Shown here: in pieces, positions 25,887-35,919 of the stretch
How positions within the stretch are numbered: position 1 is the stretch's first letter
Layout: each line of letters starts with the position of its first letter
From: 66-474 sp963771735
GTDB lineage: Bacteria; Pseudomonadota; Gammaproteobacteria; Xanthomonadales; Rhodanobacteraceae
DNA: 64,000 nt
Assembly: GCA_963771735.1 (NCBI GenBank)
Contig: CAVYUN010000001.1
Location: forward strand, 620,001-684,000
Reading direction: 5' to 3'
Notes under the pieces: generated by a model
Seen by the model: the letters and a program-made list of their open reading frames with translations, nothing else
Told to the model about the DNA's origin: nothing
Database searches by the model: none
Position numbers and translations under genes: made by a program

Positions 25887-27329
25887 TCAGACCCCGAACG
25901 CGGCCTGACACCATGCGTACAACGTCCCCGAGAACCCGATCATCGCGATCAGGCCCAATGCGTTGATCGACAGCAACCAGCGCAAGACCGGGTCGTGCTT
26001 GGCGGCCAGCGGCTCCACGCCCTCGGCGGGTGCATCGAAATACATCACCTTGACCACCCGCAGGTAGTAATAGAGACCGACGATCGAGCCAATGATGGCG
26101 ACGATGGCCAGCCACAACATGCCGCCGTCGATCGCGGCCTTCAGCACCAGCACCTTGGCGGCGAAACCCCACAGCGGCGGGATGCCGGCCAGCGAGAACA
26201 TCGCGATCGCCATCATGCCGGCGAACCACGGCGAACTGCGGTTGAGGCCCTTCAGGTCGTCGATCATCTCGCACTCGAAACCCTTGCGCGCCAATGCCAG
26301 GATCACGCCGAAGGCCACGGTTTCCATCAGCGCGAAACACACCGCATAGAACAGCGCCGAGGAATAACCCTCCGGGGTTGCGTTGGAGAGCGCCAGGAAC
26401 ACGAAACCCATGTGCGAAATGGTGGAATACGCCAGCATGCGTTTGAGGTTGGCCTGCGCGATCGCGACCACGTTGCCGACGACGAGTGACAACGCCGCCA
26501 TGATCGCCAGCATCATCCGCCAGTCGCCCGCGAGCGGACCCATGCCCGTTTCCAGCAGCCGATAGGCAAGCCCGATCGCCGCCAGTTTCGGCACCGCGCT
26601 GATGTACATCGCGATCGGGGTGGGCGCGCCCTCGTAAACGTCGGGCAACCACATGTGGAACGGCACCGCACCGAACTCGAACCCGATTCCGACCACCAGC
26701 AGCACCAGCCCGAACTGCAGCAGGTGCGGGCGCGTGGTAGTGCCGGCGGCGGCGAAGATCGCATGCAAGTCGAGCGTGCCGGTGGCGCCGTAGATCAGCG
26801 ACATGCCGAACAGCAGCAGGCCCGAGGCGAGCGCGCTCAGAACGAAGAACTTGATGGCCGCCTCGGATGCCAATTTCGATTCGCGGTTCAGCGCGACCAG
26901 CGCGTAGACGGGCAGCGTGAACAGTTCGAGGCCGAGATACACGGTGATCAGGCTGCCGGCCGACACCAGCAGCATCACGCCCAGCACCGAGAACATCGAC
27001 AGCGAATAGAACTCGCCGATGAACAGCTTGCGGTCCTTGAGCCAAGGCCGCGCCATCACGAACATCAGGATGGTGGCGACCAGCACCGTGACCTTCAGGA
27101 TCTCGGCCATGTGGTCACGCACGAACATGCCGCCGAACGCGGTGACGGTCATCGGCGGCTGGCCGTGGATCACGGTGAAGATCGCGACCAGCATCACGAT
27201 GATGGACACCCAATGGGTGGCGTCACGCTGTTCGTCGTTGATGAAGACGTCGAACAACAGCACCAGGCACGCCGCCGCGGTCAGGTACAGTTCGGGCAAC
27301 ATCACCAACAGATCGTTGAAACTCATCAT
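25887..27329 (-). CDS. nuoN: NADH-quinone oxidoreductase subunit N
   Basis: 480 residues, about fourteen membrane helices, one of the three antiporter-like proton channels of complex I. Typical segments: VYLGLELFTLPVYALVAL, LLFGMSLIYGATG, and VAIAQANLKRMLAYSTISHMG, with the lysines and glutamate used for proton transfer. It is the last gene of the 14-gene nuo operon, 75 bases after nuoM. Two tandem ATGs (27329, 27326) follow an AAAGGA, and the first fits the spacing better. Confidence 0.95.
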   Translation of the reverse strand: MMSFNDLLVMLPELYLTAAACLVLLFDVFINDEQRDATHWVSIIVMLVAIFTVIHGQPPMTVTAFGGMFVRDHMAEILKVTVLVATILMFVMARPWLKDRKLFIGEFYSLSMFSVLGVMLLVSAGSLITVYLGLELFTLPVYALVALNRESKLASEAAIKFFVLSALASGLLLFGMSLIYGATGTLDLHAIFAAAGTTTRPHLLQFGLVLLVVGIGFEFGAVPFHMWLPDVYEGAPTPIAMYISAVPKLAAIGLAYRLLETGMGPLAGDWRMMLAIMAALSLVVGNVVAIAQANLKRMLAYSTISHMGFVFLALSNATPEGYSSALFYAVCFALMETVAFGVILALARKGFECEMIDDLKGLNRSSPWFAGMMAIAMFSLAGIPPLWGFAAKVLVLKAAIDGGMLWLAIVAIIGSIVGLYYYLRVVKVMYFDAPAEGVEPLAAKHDPVLRWLLSINALGLIAMIGFSGTLYAWCQAAFGV

Positions 27330-27404
27330 CGTGTTTCCTTTGCGATCAGCCCTGATCGCCAGAATCGGAAGCCGGCATCCCTGCCCGCACTCTTGGGGAA
27401 AGCG

Positions 27405-28916
27405 TCAGATCTTTGTCGTCATCAGATGCGTAACCAGCTGCGCGACCGACGAATCCATCAGATGCATCAGCGGCCACGGATACACGCCCATCGCCAGCAC
27501 CGCGACCGCGAATGCCCCAAGCACCAAACCCTCGCGGGTATTGATTTCAGGCATCGCCGCCGCTTCAGCGGTCGGCGCGGTACCCCAGACGATGCGCTTG
27601 ACCAGCCACAGCGTGTAGGCTGCCCCGATGACCAACGAGAACGCGGCGAACAGCGCAAGCCACGGATTTGCGGCGAAGCTGGACAGGATCACCATGAATT
27701 CACCGACGAAGCCCGATGTACCCGGCATGCCGCAGTTGGCCATCGCGAACAACACCACGAAGGACGCGAACCAGGGCATCACCTTGGCCAGCCCGCCGTA
27801 GGCGGCGATCTCGCGCGTGTGCAGGCGGTCGTACATCACGCCGATGCAGGTGAATAGCGCGCCCGACACGAAGCCGTGCGAGACCATCTGCACCACCGCG
27901 CCCTGCACGCCCAACTGGGCCGTCTGCACGTCGTGCAACTGGCGCGCCAGCATGTACACGATGAACAGCCCGAGGGTGACGAAACCCATGTGCGCGATCG
28001 ACGAATAGGCAACCAGCTTCTTCATGTCCGGCTGCACCAGCGCGACATAACCGATGTAGACGATCGCGATCAGGCTGAGCAGGATGATCAGCCAAGCGAA
28101 ATGCTGCGAGGCGTCCGGAACGATCGGCAACGAAAAGCGGATGAAGCCGAAGGTACCCACCTTCAGCATGATCGCAGCCAGGATCACCGAACCGCCGGTC
28201 GGCGCCTCGACGTGCGCGTCCGGCAGCCAGGTGTGCACCGGCACCATCGGGGTCTTCACCGCGAACGCGATCAGGAACGAGAAGAACAACCACGCCTGTT
28301 CCTTCATCGTCAGCGGCAGTGCCCACAGCGCCGGCAAGTCGAAGGTACCGGCGCGGTGGTACAGATACAGCAGCCCGATCAGGAAGAAGATCGAGCCGAA
28401 GAACGTGTAGATGAAGAACTTCAGCGTCGCGTACACGCGCCGCGGACCGCCCCAGATACCGATCAGGAAGAACATCGGGATCAGGATGGCTTCGAAGAAC
28501 AGGTAGAAAAGCAGCGCGTCCATCGCACAGAACACGCCGATCAGGAAACCCTCGAGCACCAGCATCGCGGCCATGTACTGGTGTACCCGGTCCTTGACCA
28601 CTTCCCACGCGCCGGCGACCACCAGGATCGAGGTGAACGTGGTCAGCACGATCAGCGCCACCGCGATGCCGTCCACGCCAAGGTGATAGCTGGTGCGGAT
28701 GCCGGGAATCCAGCGATGCATCTCCTGCAGCTGGAAGCCACCAGAAACGGCCTGGTATTGCGAAAGCATCACCAGGCTCAGCGCGAAAGTGACGACGCTG
28801 AACGCCAATGTCAGCCAGCGCGCCAGGTGCGCGCGCGCGTCGCCGGCCAGCAGCACGAGGATCGCACCCAGGCACGGCAGCCAGATCAGGATGCTGAGGA
28901 TGGGCCAGTTGCTCAT
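27405..28916 (-). CDS. nuoM: NADH-quinone oxidoreductase subunit M
   Basis: 503 residues with about fourteen membrane helices, the second antiporter-like channel of complex I. The family pattern FFEAILIPMFFLIGIWGG, the TPMVPVHTWLPDAHVEAPT loop and the QPDMKKLVAYSSIAHMGF segment are all present. It lies 31 bases downstream of nuoL. Confidence 0.96.
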   Translation of the reverse strand: MSNWPILSILIWLPCLGAILVLLAGDARAHLARWLTLAFSVVTFALSLVMLSQYQAVSGGFQLQEMHRWIPGIRTSYHLGVDGIAVALIVLTTFTSILVVAGAWEVVKDRVHQYMAAMLVLEGFLIGVFCAMDALLFYLFFEAILIPMFFLIGIWGGPRRVYATLKFFIYTFFGSIFFLIGLLYLYHRAGTFDLPALWALPLTMKEQAWLFFSFLIAFAVKTPMVPVHTWLPDAHVEAPTGGSVILAAIMLKVGTFGFIRFSLPIVPDASQHFAWLIILLSLIAIVYIGYVALVQPDMKKLVAYSSIAHMGFVTLGLFIVYMLARQLHDVQTAQLGVQGAVVQMVSHGFVSGALFTCIGVMYDRLHTREIAAYGGLAKVMPWFASFVVLFAMANCGMPGTSGFVGEFMVILSSFAANPWLALFAAFSLVIGAAYTLWLVKRIVWGTAPTAEAAAMPEINTREGLVLGAFAVAVLAMGVYPWPLMHLMDSSVAQLVTHLMTTKI

Positions 28917-28947
28917 GCGGTTTCCTTGGAAGCTTGCGTGCCGGCCA

Positions 28948-30954
28948 TCAGTGCAGTCCCCAATACCAGAGCCCGCCGAGCAGCATGATCAGCCCGACGA
29001 TCATCGCGAACGCGTAGTGATAAAGGAACCCGGTCTGCAGGCGGCGGAACAGGCGCGAGCCGCGCTCGACCACCGACGCCGAACCATCGATCATCACACC
29101 GTCCAGCACCGCGCGATCGCCACCCTTCCAGAACGCGCGACCCAGCTTCACGCCCCCGCGCGCGAACAGGTTGTAGTAGACCTCGTCGACCCAGAACTTG
29201 CGGGTGAGCGCCTTGTAAACCGGCAGAAACACGCGCGCGGCCCGGTCCGCGACCCGCGGATTGAACTGGTACACGTAGGTCGCCACCGCGAAGCCCGCGA
29301 ACGCAATCCAGAACGGCAGGCTGACGAAACTGTGCAGGAACATCGGCAACGTGCCATGGAATTCCTCGCCCATCTTCGCCAGTACATCGTGCCCAGGCAG
29401 CACCTTGATGGCGCCGCCGAACCAGCCGCCGTACAACAGCGGCTTGATCGCGAACCAGCCGATGATCAGCGACGGAATCGCCAACAGCACCAGCGGCACC
29501 GTGATCACCCACGGCGATTCCTTGGGCGCATGCGCCAACACGCCCTGGTGATGGTCGTGCGAATCGTGCGACCCAGGCACGACCTTGAAGCGCTCCTTGC
29601 CGTGGAAGGTCAAGTACAGCAGGCGGAAACTGTACAGCGCGGTCACGAACGCGCCGAGCAGCACGCACCAGTAACCATAGGTCGCACCGAATATGTGCGA
29701 CTGGCCCACCGCGTCGATGATCTCGTCCTTGGAGAAGAATCCGGAAAAGCCCGGCGCCGCCACCAGCGCCAGCGTGCCCACCCACATCGTGATGTAGGTG
29801 ACCGGCATGTACTTGCGCAGGCCGCCCATGTAACGCATGTCCTGCTCGTGATGCATGGCCACGATCACCGAGCCCGCACCGAGGAACAGCAGCGCCTTGA
29901 AGAAGGCGTGCGTCATCAGGTGGAAGATGCCGGCCGCGTAGGCCGACACGCCCAGTGCGGCGACCATGTAGCCAAGTTGCGACAAGGTCGAATAGGCGAT
30001 CACGCGCTTGATGTCGTTCTGCACGATGCCGACCAGGCCCATGAAGAACGCGCCCGTCGCACCCACGATCAGCACCACCGACAGCGCGGCCGGCGACATC
30101 TCGTACAGCGGCGACATGCGCGCCACCATGAAGATGCCCGCGGTGACCATGGTCGCGGCGTGGATCAGGGCCGAGATCGGGGTCGGGCCCTCCATCGAAT
30201 CCGGCAGCCACACATGCAACGGCACCTGCGCCGACTTGCCGCAGGCGCCCACGAACAGCAGCACGCAGATCAGCGTGGCCAGCGACCACGGATGTCCGCC
30301 GACCACGTCGATGGTGCGCCCGGCGAGATCCGGCGCCTGTGCGAACACCGTCGCGTAATCCAGCGAGTGGAATGCGTACAGCACGGCAGCGATGCCAAGG
30401 ATGAAACCGAAGTCGCCGACGCGGTTCACCAGGAACGCCTTCAGCGCGGCGAAACTGGCGCTGGGGCGATCGAACCAGAACCCGATCAGCAGATACGACA
30501 CCAGGCCAACCAGCTCCCAGCCGATGAACAGCTGCAGGAAGTTGTTGGCCAATATCAGCATCAGCATCGAGAAGGTGAACAGCGCGATGTAGGCGAAGAA
30601 TCGCTGGAAGCCCGGGTCGTCGGCCATGTAGCCGATGGTGTAGACGTGCACCATCAGCGACACGAACGTGACCACCACCAGCATCAGCGCGGTCAGGCGA
30701 TCGACCAGGAAACCAATGCCGATGGCGAGTTTGCCGACCTGCAGCCAGGTATAGACGTCGTGATTGAAGACCGGCGCCCCGCCCCACACCAGTTGATAGA
30801 ACACCACGCAGGAAAGCGCGAACGAAATCGCCACCGACATGGCCGCGATGCAGGCCGCCCCGGCGCGACCCACCTGCTTGCGCGCGAGCCCCGCGATCAG
30901 TGCGCCGACCAGCGGTGCGGCAACGAGCACTATCAACAAGTTCTGGCTGATCAC
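28948..30954 (-). CDS. nuoL: NADH-quinone oxidoreductase subunit L
   Basis: 668 residues from a GTG start at 30954 (ISQNLLIVLV), which has GAGG 7 bases upstream; the residues ahead of it in the frame are not membrane-like. It is the distal proton channel with about sixteen helices and the long lateral helix at the C-terminus. Hallmarks: FIGWELVGLVSYLLIGFW, KSAQVPLHVWLPDSMEGPTP and NDIKRVIAYSTLSQLGYM. A His/Asp-rich stretch (SHDSHDHHQG) occurs in a C-terminal loop. The gap to nuoK is 95 bases. Confidence 0.95.
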   Translation of the reverse strand: MISQNLLIVLVAAPLVGALIAGLARKQVGRAGAACIAAMSVAISFALSCVVFYQLVWGGAPVFNHDVYTWLQVGKLAIGIGFLVDRLTALMLVVVTFVSLMVHVYTIGYMADDPGFQRFFAYIALFTFSMLMLILANNFLQLFIGWELVGLVSYLLIGFWFDRPSASFAALKAFLVNRVGDFGFILGIAAVLYAFHSLDYATVFAQAPDLAGRTIDVVGGHPWSLATLICVLLFVGACGKSAQVPLHVWLPDSMEGPTPISALIHAATMVTAGIFMVARMSPLYEMSPAALSVVLIVGATGAFFMGLVGIVQNDIKRVIAYSTLSQLGYMVAALGVSAYAAGIFHLMTHAFFKALLFLGAGSVIVAMHHEQDMRYMGGLRKYMPVTYITMWVGTLALVAAPGFSGFFSKDEIIDAVGQSHIFGATYGYWCVLLGAFVTALYSFRLLYLTFHGKERFKVVPGSHDSHDHHQGVLAHAPKESPWVITVPLVLLAIPSLIIGWFAIKPLLYGGWFGGAIKVLPGHDVLAKMGEEFHGTLPMFLHSFVSLPFWIAFAGFAVATYVYQFNPRVADRAARVFLPVYKALTRKFWVDEVYYNLFARGGVKLGRAFWKGGDRAVLDGVMIDGSASVVERGSRLFRRLQTGFLYHYAFAMIVGLIMLLGGLWYWGLH

Positions 30955-31049
30955 GCCTGCACCTCGTGGATCACGGCACTGTTTTCCGGACTGGCCGCGC
31001 GGCGGGGAGCGCGGCATCGCATGCGACGATGTGGCATCGAGCGTCTCCC

Positions 31050-31358
31050 CTAGTAGCGCAGCGTATCGAGTTCGCCGACGTTGATCGTGCGGCGGTTGCG
31101 GAACATCAACACCACGATGGCGAGTCCGATGGCCGATTCGGCCGCGGCTACCGTCATGATGAAGAACACGAAAACCTGGCCCCCGGGATTGCCGAGGAAT
31201 CGCGAGAACGCGACGAAATTGGTGTCGACCGCCAGCAGCATCAGTTCGATGCACATCAACAGCACGATCACGTTCTTGCGGTTGATGAAGATGCCCGCGA
31301 TCGAGATGCAGAACAGCACCGTCGCGAACACGATGTACCAGGAAAGAGGAATGCTCAT
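31050..31358 (-). CDS. nuoK: NADH-quinone oxidoreductase subunit K
   Basis: 102 residues, three membrane helices, the usual NuoK size. The conserved membrane glutamates are visible in MCIELMLLAVD and AAAESAIGLAIVV; they lie in the proton path of complex I. Its ATG overlaps the nuoJ stop by ATGA. Confidence 0.96.
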   Translation of the reverse strand: MSIPLSWYIVFATVLFCISIAGIFINRKNVIVLLMCIELMLLAVDTNFVAFSRFLGNPGGQVFVFFIMTVAAAESAIGLAIVVLMFRNRRTINVGELDTLRY

Positions 31359-31993
31359 GCCTGCGGCTCCTGCGTCGATTCCGATGCCGGCGCCGGCGGC
31401 TGGACCGCTGCCATCTTCACCATGCGCACGCGACCGGCGGCACGGGTCGCCGATTGCGCGGCAGGATTCTGGTGCTTGGAGAACGTGCGCACACGCAGCG
31501 CCAGCACCACCGCCGCGACCAGGCCCACGGTCAGGATCACCGCGGCGATCTCGAACGGCAGCAGATAATGGGTGAACAGCGCCTGCCCCAGCCACTCCAC
31601 GTTGGAAGTTCCCGCGGGGTTCGGGCCCGCCGGCACGCTGAAGGTCTTGATGCCGATGATGCCGAGCATCTCGACCAGCATGACCACCGCGGCGCCGATA
31701 CCGACCGGCAAGTACCTGGTGAAGCCTTCGCGCATCGGTTCGAGGTCGATGTCCAGCATCATGACCACGAACAGGAACAGCACCATCACCGCGCCGACGT
31801 AGACCACCACCAGCGCCAGACCCAGGAATTCGGCCTCGGCCAGGATCCACAGGCAGGCGGTGGAAAAGAACGTCAGCACCAGCGCCAGAACCCCGTGCAC
31901 GGTGTTCTTCACCGAGACCACGGCCAGCGCCGCGCCGACCGCGACCACGGCGAATGCCACGAAACAGACCATCTGGAGCATTGCATGATTCAT
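31355..31993 (-). CDS. nuoJ: NADH-quinone oxidoreductase subunit J
   Basis: 212 residues, five membrane helices, with AEAEFLGLALVVVYVGAVMV as the family signature including the pi-bulge helix that gates proton movement. About 40 residues at the C-terminus are polar and Ala/Pro-rich, an extension beyond the last helix that varies between species. The start at 31993 (MNHAML) was preferred over the ATG two codons upstream because AGG then lies 8 bases away. Its end overlaps nuoK by ATGA. Confidence 0.95.
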   Translation of the reverse strand: MNHAMLQMVCFVAFAVVAVGAALAVVSVKNTVHGVLALVLTFFSTACLWILAEAEFLGLALVVVYVGAVMVLFLFVVMMLDIDLEPMREGFTRYLPVGIGAAVVMLVEMLGIIGIKTFSVPAGPNPAGTSNVEWLGQALFTHYLLPFEIAAVILTVGLVAAVVLALRVRTFSKHQNPAAQSATRAAGRVRMVKMAAVQPPAPASESTQEPQA

Positions 31994-31998
31994 GGGCA

Positions 31999-32490
31999 TC
32001 ACCTGTACGCCGCGTCCTGCGCCCGCGCCGCGGCGATGTCCTTCTCGAAGCGGTCGCCGATCGCGAGCAGTTGTGGCTTGGTCACGACGTTCTCGCCGCG
32101 ACGTTCCATGTGGTATTCGAGGATGTCGGTCAGCACGATGGAATCGACCGGGCAACTTTCCTCGCAGAACCCGCAGTAGATGCACTTGAACAGGTCGATG
32201 TCGTAACGCGTGGTGCGGCGCTGGCCGTCCGAGGCACGCGGCGCCGAATCGATGGTGATCGCCAATGCCGGACATACCGCTTCGCACAACTTGCAGGCGA
32301 TGCAGCGCTCCTCGCCATTCGGATAGCGGCGCAGGGCGTGCAGTCCGCGGAAGCGCACCGAACGCGGGATGGTCTCCATCGGAAAGCGTATCGTGAACTT
32401 GGGCTTGAACAGGTACTTCAGCGTCAGCCACAGGCCGGCCGCGAGTTCCAGCAGCAACAGGCTCTTGAGATATTCAATCACCCTTTTCAT
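31999..32490 (-). CDS. nuoI: NADH-quinone oxidoreductase subunit I
   Basis: 163 residues. It carries clusters N6a and N6b in two ferredoxin-type motifs, CIACKLCEAVCP and CIYCGFCEESCP, which pass electrons along the peripheral arm toward NuoB. An N-terminal amphipathic helix (LLLLELAAGLWLTLKYLF) anchors it on the membrane. It stands just downstream of nuoH and upstream of nuoJ. Confidence 0.97.
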   Translation of the reverse strand: MKRVIEYLKSLLLLELAAGLWLTLKYLFKPKFTIRFPMETIPRSVRFRGLHALRRYPNGEERCIACKLCEAVCPALAITIDSAPRASDGQRRTTRYDIDLFKCIYCGFCEESCPVDSIVLTDILEYHMERRGENVVTKPQLLAIGDRFEKDIAAARAQDAAYR

Positions 32491-32491
32491 C

Positions 32492-33520
32492 TCAATGCCC
32501 TATCGTCACGATGCCGAAATACTTGAAGATGCCCGCCACGAAAATCCACACGATCGAGATGGGAATGAATACCTTCCAGCCCAGCCGCATGATCTGGTCG
32601 TAGCGGTAGCGCGGGAAGGTCGCGCGCAGCCACAACAGCGAAGTCGCGAACACGAACACCTTGAGGCCGAGCCACCACCAGCCGGGCGCGGACAGCCAGC
32701 CCATATGCCAGCCCTGGAACGGGCTGAGCCAGCCGCCCAGGAACAGGATCGGCGCGAGGAACGACAACAGGATCATGTTGGCGTATTCGGCCAGGAAGAA
32801 CAGCGCGAACGCCGAGCCCGAATACTCCACGTGGAAACCGGCGACGATTTCCGATTCACCCTCGGCCACGTCGAATGGCGCACGGTTGGTTTCGGCCACG
32901 CCGGAGATGTAGTACACGAGAAACATCGGCAGCAGCGGCAGCCAGAACCAGTCGAACAAACCCTTGCCGCCCGCCTGCGCATCGACGATGGCGGTGAAAT
33001 TGAGGCTGCCCGCCAGCACCAGCACGCACACCAGCGCCATGCCCATGCAGATTTCGTAGGAGATCATCTGCGCGGCAGAGCGCATCGCACCAAGCAACGC
33101 ATAGCGCGAGTTGGACGCCCAGCCGGCAAGGATGATGCCGTACACGCCCAGGCTCGTCATCGCCAGCAGGAACAGCACCCCCGCGTTCGCATTGGAAAGC
33201 ACCACTCCCTGGTCGAACGGCATGATCGCCCAGACCGCCAGCGCCGGCACCACCGCCAGCAGCGGCGCGGTGAAATACAGGAAACGGTTGGCATTGGTCG
33301 GGACGATGATCTCCTTGATCAGTAGCTTCGTCACGTCGGCGAATGCCTGCAGCAAGCCGAACGGGCCGATCTTGTTCGGCCCCATGCGCACGTGCATCCA
33401 GCCGATGATCTTGCGTTCCCACCACACGTACATCGCGACCGCGATGATCACCGGCACCGCGACGAGGAGGATCTTGCCCAGCGTGAGCAGGAAGATCATC
33501 GGGTCGGACGACAGGCTCAT
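32492..33520 (-). CDS. nuoH: NADH-quinone oxidoreductase subunit H
   Basis: 342 residues, eight membrane helices. NuoH joins the quinone site to the membrane arm; the characteristic loops ERKIIGWMHVRMGPNKIGP and SGVAETNRAPFDVAEGESE are present and line the quinone chamber. The ATG at 33520 overlaps the nuoG stop by ATGA. Confidence 0.97.
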   Translation of the reverse strand: MSLSSDPMIFLLTLGKILLVAVPVIIAVAMYVWWERKIIGWMHVRMGPNKIGPFGLLQAFADVTKLLIKEIIVPTNANRFLYFTAPLLAVVPALAVWAIMPFDQGVVLSNANAGVLFLLAMTSLGVYGIILAGWASNSRYALLGAMRSAAQMISYEICMGMALVCVLVLAGSLNFTAIVDAQAGGKGLFDWFWLPLLPMFLVYYISGVAETNRAPFDVAEGESEIVAGFHVEYSGSAFALFFLAEYANMILLSFLAPILFLGGWLSPFQGWHMGWLSAPGWWWLGLKVFVFATSLLWLRATFPRYRYDQIMRLGWKVFIPISIVWIFVAGIFKYFGIVTIGH

Positions 33521-35919
33521 GCGGTCACCGCCTTGATGGTGAGGGCCGCACCATGTGGCGGCAGCGATCCGGTGGCTGCGTGGCCGGCCTCGATCCAGGC
33601 ACAGCCTGCCGGCACCGCGTCGTCGACGATCACGGGCAACACCGTCCCGTCGACGTCCGCCTTTGCGCCCGTGATCACGCCCAGTGCGCGCGCATCCTCG
33701 GCGCACACTCGCAGGGCCGGAGTGCGATTGAGTGGATGCGTCTGCAGCGCCCTGGCACGTCGCACCACCGCGTCGGTACGGTAGATGCCGACGGTGGCCA
33801 AACGCACCAGTTTTCCTTTGGCGCTCGCGGAATCAGGCCTTGGCGCAAGACCCGTACTCGCCGTCGACACCGATGCATCCACGCGATCGACGATGCGTGC
33901 ACGCACATCCGTCAATTCATAGAAATCGAACCCGGCGACACCAAGTGCCGCGCCCAGCGCACGCAACACCCTCCAGCCCGGCCGTGCGTCGCCCGGCAAC
34001 TGCGCGGCCGCCGCGACCGTTTGCACCAGGCCATCGACATTCACGTAGGTACCGTCGATTTCCGGTGGCAAGCCCAGCGGCAGCACCACGTCAGCGGTAC
34101 GTTTCACACCTTCGCAAGCATAGGCGCCGGCATAGACGTAAAACTCCGCGCCCTCGCGAACCTTGTCGTAAACCGCCGGCGCGAAGCTGTCCTGCGAACC
34201 GGTCTGCCAGGTAATCAACGCCTTGGGTGCCTTGTCCAGCATCGCCTTGGCGCCACCACCCGATTGCGCACCGACGCGCGCCAGACCCACCGCATTGGCA
34301 CCGGAAGGCATCTCGTTGTAGGCACTTTCCGTCGCGCGCGCAATGCCCTTGGCCAATGCGCGCAGCCACGAGGCCTGCGGATGTTGCGCGGCCACTTCGC
34401 CCAGGATCACCACGGATGAAGGCGCATCTCGCAATGCCTCGCACCACCCGTGCGCATCGGCATCATCCGGCGCCGCGTTGATCGCGTCGGCCAGCGCGGC
34501 ATCATCCGCACGCACACCTCCCGCTTTCGCCATCCGCAGCATCGCATCCACAAGGTATTGCGGCGCGACCGCGACTTCGCCGGCCAGGTCCAGATTCCAG
34601 TCGAACCGCGCCGGATTGATCGCGAAGATCTTCGCACCTTGCACGCTCGAGATGTCGTAATGCGCCGGGTTGGCCGCCGGATGTTTGGAGGCATCGTGAC
34701 GGCTGGCGTGGCGCAGGCGATGGCCGAGCAGCGGCATTTCATGGCGCGGATTGCCACCCACGATCAGCGCCGCGGAAACCTTGGCCACGTCTGCCACCGG
34801 CATTTCGAAGGTCGTGCCGGACGGGCCGCCGTCGCTGAAATCCTGCGCGCGCACGCGGTGATCGATCCGTTCGCTGCCGATGCCTTGCAGCAGTTGCGCC
34901 AACAGTGCGCCTTCCTCGCACGACGCCATCGGCGCGACCAGTGTGCCAACGTCGCTCCCGGCCTTTTTCAAACCATCGGCGACGAATGCGATGGCTTCGT
35001 CCCACTCAACCTCGACCAGTTCGCCGCCCTTGCGGATCATCGGCTTGAGCGCGCGATCGTCGGCGTACAGGCCCTGGTGGCTGTAACGATCGCGATCGGA
35101 CAGCCAGCATTCGTTGACGGCTTCGTTGTCGCGCGGCACCGCGCGTAGCGCGTGGCCGCGCTTGCTGTGCAGCCACAGGTTGGAACCGAGCGCGTCGTGG
35201 TAGCCGATCGACGGTTTGGCGATCAACTCCCATGCGCGCGCCTTGAACTGGTAAACCTTGTCGGTAAGCGCGCCGACCGGGCACACGTCGATCACGTTGC
35301 CGGACAATTCCGAATCGATGGCGCGACCGATGTAAGTGCCGATCACGTGTTTGTCGCCGCGGCTCATGTCGCCCAATTCATGGGTACCCGCGATTTCGCC
35401 CACGAAGCGCACGCAGCGGGTGCACTGGATGCAGCGGGTCATTTCGGTGGCAACCAGCGAACCCAGGTTCTCGTCGGCGACGCTGCGCTTTCGTTCGGTG
35501 TAACGCGTCACCGAACGGCCATAGCCCATCGACACGTCCTGCAATTCGCACTCGCCGCCCTGGTCGCAGATCGGGCAATCGAGTGGGTGGTTGATCAGCA
35601 GGAATTCCATGGTGTTGCGCTGCCACTTCATCGCGTTGGGCGAGCGCGTGAACACCTTCATGCCCGGCGCGATCGGCGTGGCGCACGCGGGCTGCGGCTT
35701 CGGCACCATCTTGCCGCCCATCTCGACTTCCACCATGCACTGCCGACAGTTGGCCGCGATCGGCAGCTTGTCGTGATAGCAGAAGCGCGGCACCGGAATC
35801 TTCGCTGCATCGGTGGCCTGGATGATCATCGAGCCCTTGGGTGCGCTGACCGGATGCCCGTCGACCTCGAACTCGACCATCTCGACCGGTGGCGCAGTGT
35901 CTTTCGGTTGCGCGCTCAT
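33517..35919 (-). CDS. nuoG: NADH-quinone oxidoreductase subunit G
   Basis: 800 residues. The N-terminus binds one [2Fe-2S] cluster (RFCYHDKLPIAANCRQCMVE) and two [4Fe-4S] clusters (HPLDCPICDQGGECELQD, TRCIQCTRCVRF region). The rest is a molybdopterin oxidoreductase-like domain without the cofactor, as usual for NuoG. The start at 35919 (MSAQPKDTAPP) matches the family; the longer frame upstream lies inside nuoF. It overlaps nuoF and nuoH by four bases each. Confidence 0.95.
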   Translation of the reverse strand: MSAQPKDTAPPVEMVEFEVDGHPVSAPKGSMIIQATDAAKIPVPRFCYHDKLPIAANCRQCMVEVEMGGKMVPKPQPACATPIAPGMKVFTRSPNAMKWQRNTMEFLLINHPLDCPICDQGGECELQDVSMGYGRSVTRYTERKRSVADENLGSLVATEMTRCIQCTRCVRFVGEIAGTHELGDMSRGDKHVIGTYIGRAIDSELSGNVIDVCPVGALTDKVYQFKARAWELIAKPSIGYHDALGSNLWLHSKRGHALRAVPRDNEAVNECWLSDRDRYSHQGLYADDRALKPMIRKGGELVEVEWDEAIAFVADGLKKAGSDVGTLVAPMASCEEGALLAQLLQGIGSERIDHRVRAQDFSDGGPSGTTFEMPVADVAKVSAALIVGGNPRHEMPLLGHRLRHASRHDASKHPAANPAHYDISSVQGAKIFAINPARFDWNLDLAGEVAVAPQYLVDAMLRMAKAGGVRADDAALADAINAAPDDADAHGWCEALRDAPSSVVILGEVAAQHPQASWLRALAKGIARATESAYNEMPSGANAVGLARVGAQSGGGAKAMLDKAPKALITWQTGSQDSFAPAVYDKVREGAEFYVYAGAYACEGVKRTADVVLPLGLPPEIDGTYVNVDGLVQTVAAAAQLPGDARPGWRVLRALGAALGVAGFDFYELTDVRARIVDRVDASVSTASTGLAPRPDSASAKGKLVRLATVGIYRTDAVVRRARALQTHPLNRTPALRVCAEDARALGVITGAKADVDGTVLPVIVDDAVPAGCAWIEAGHAATGSLPPHGAALTIKAVTA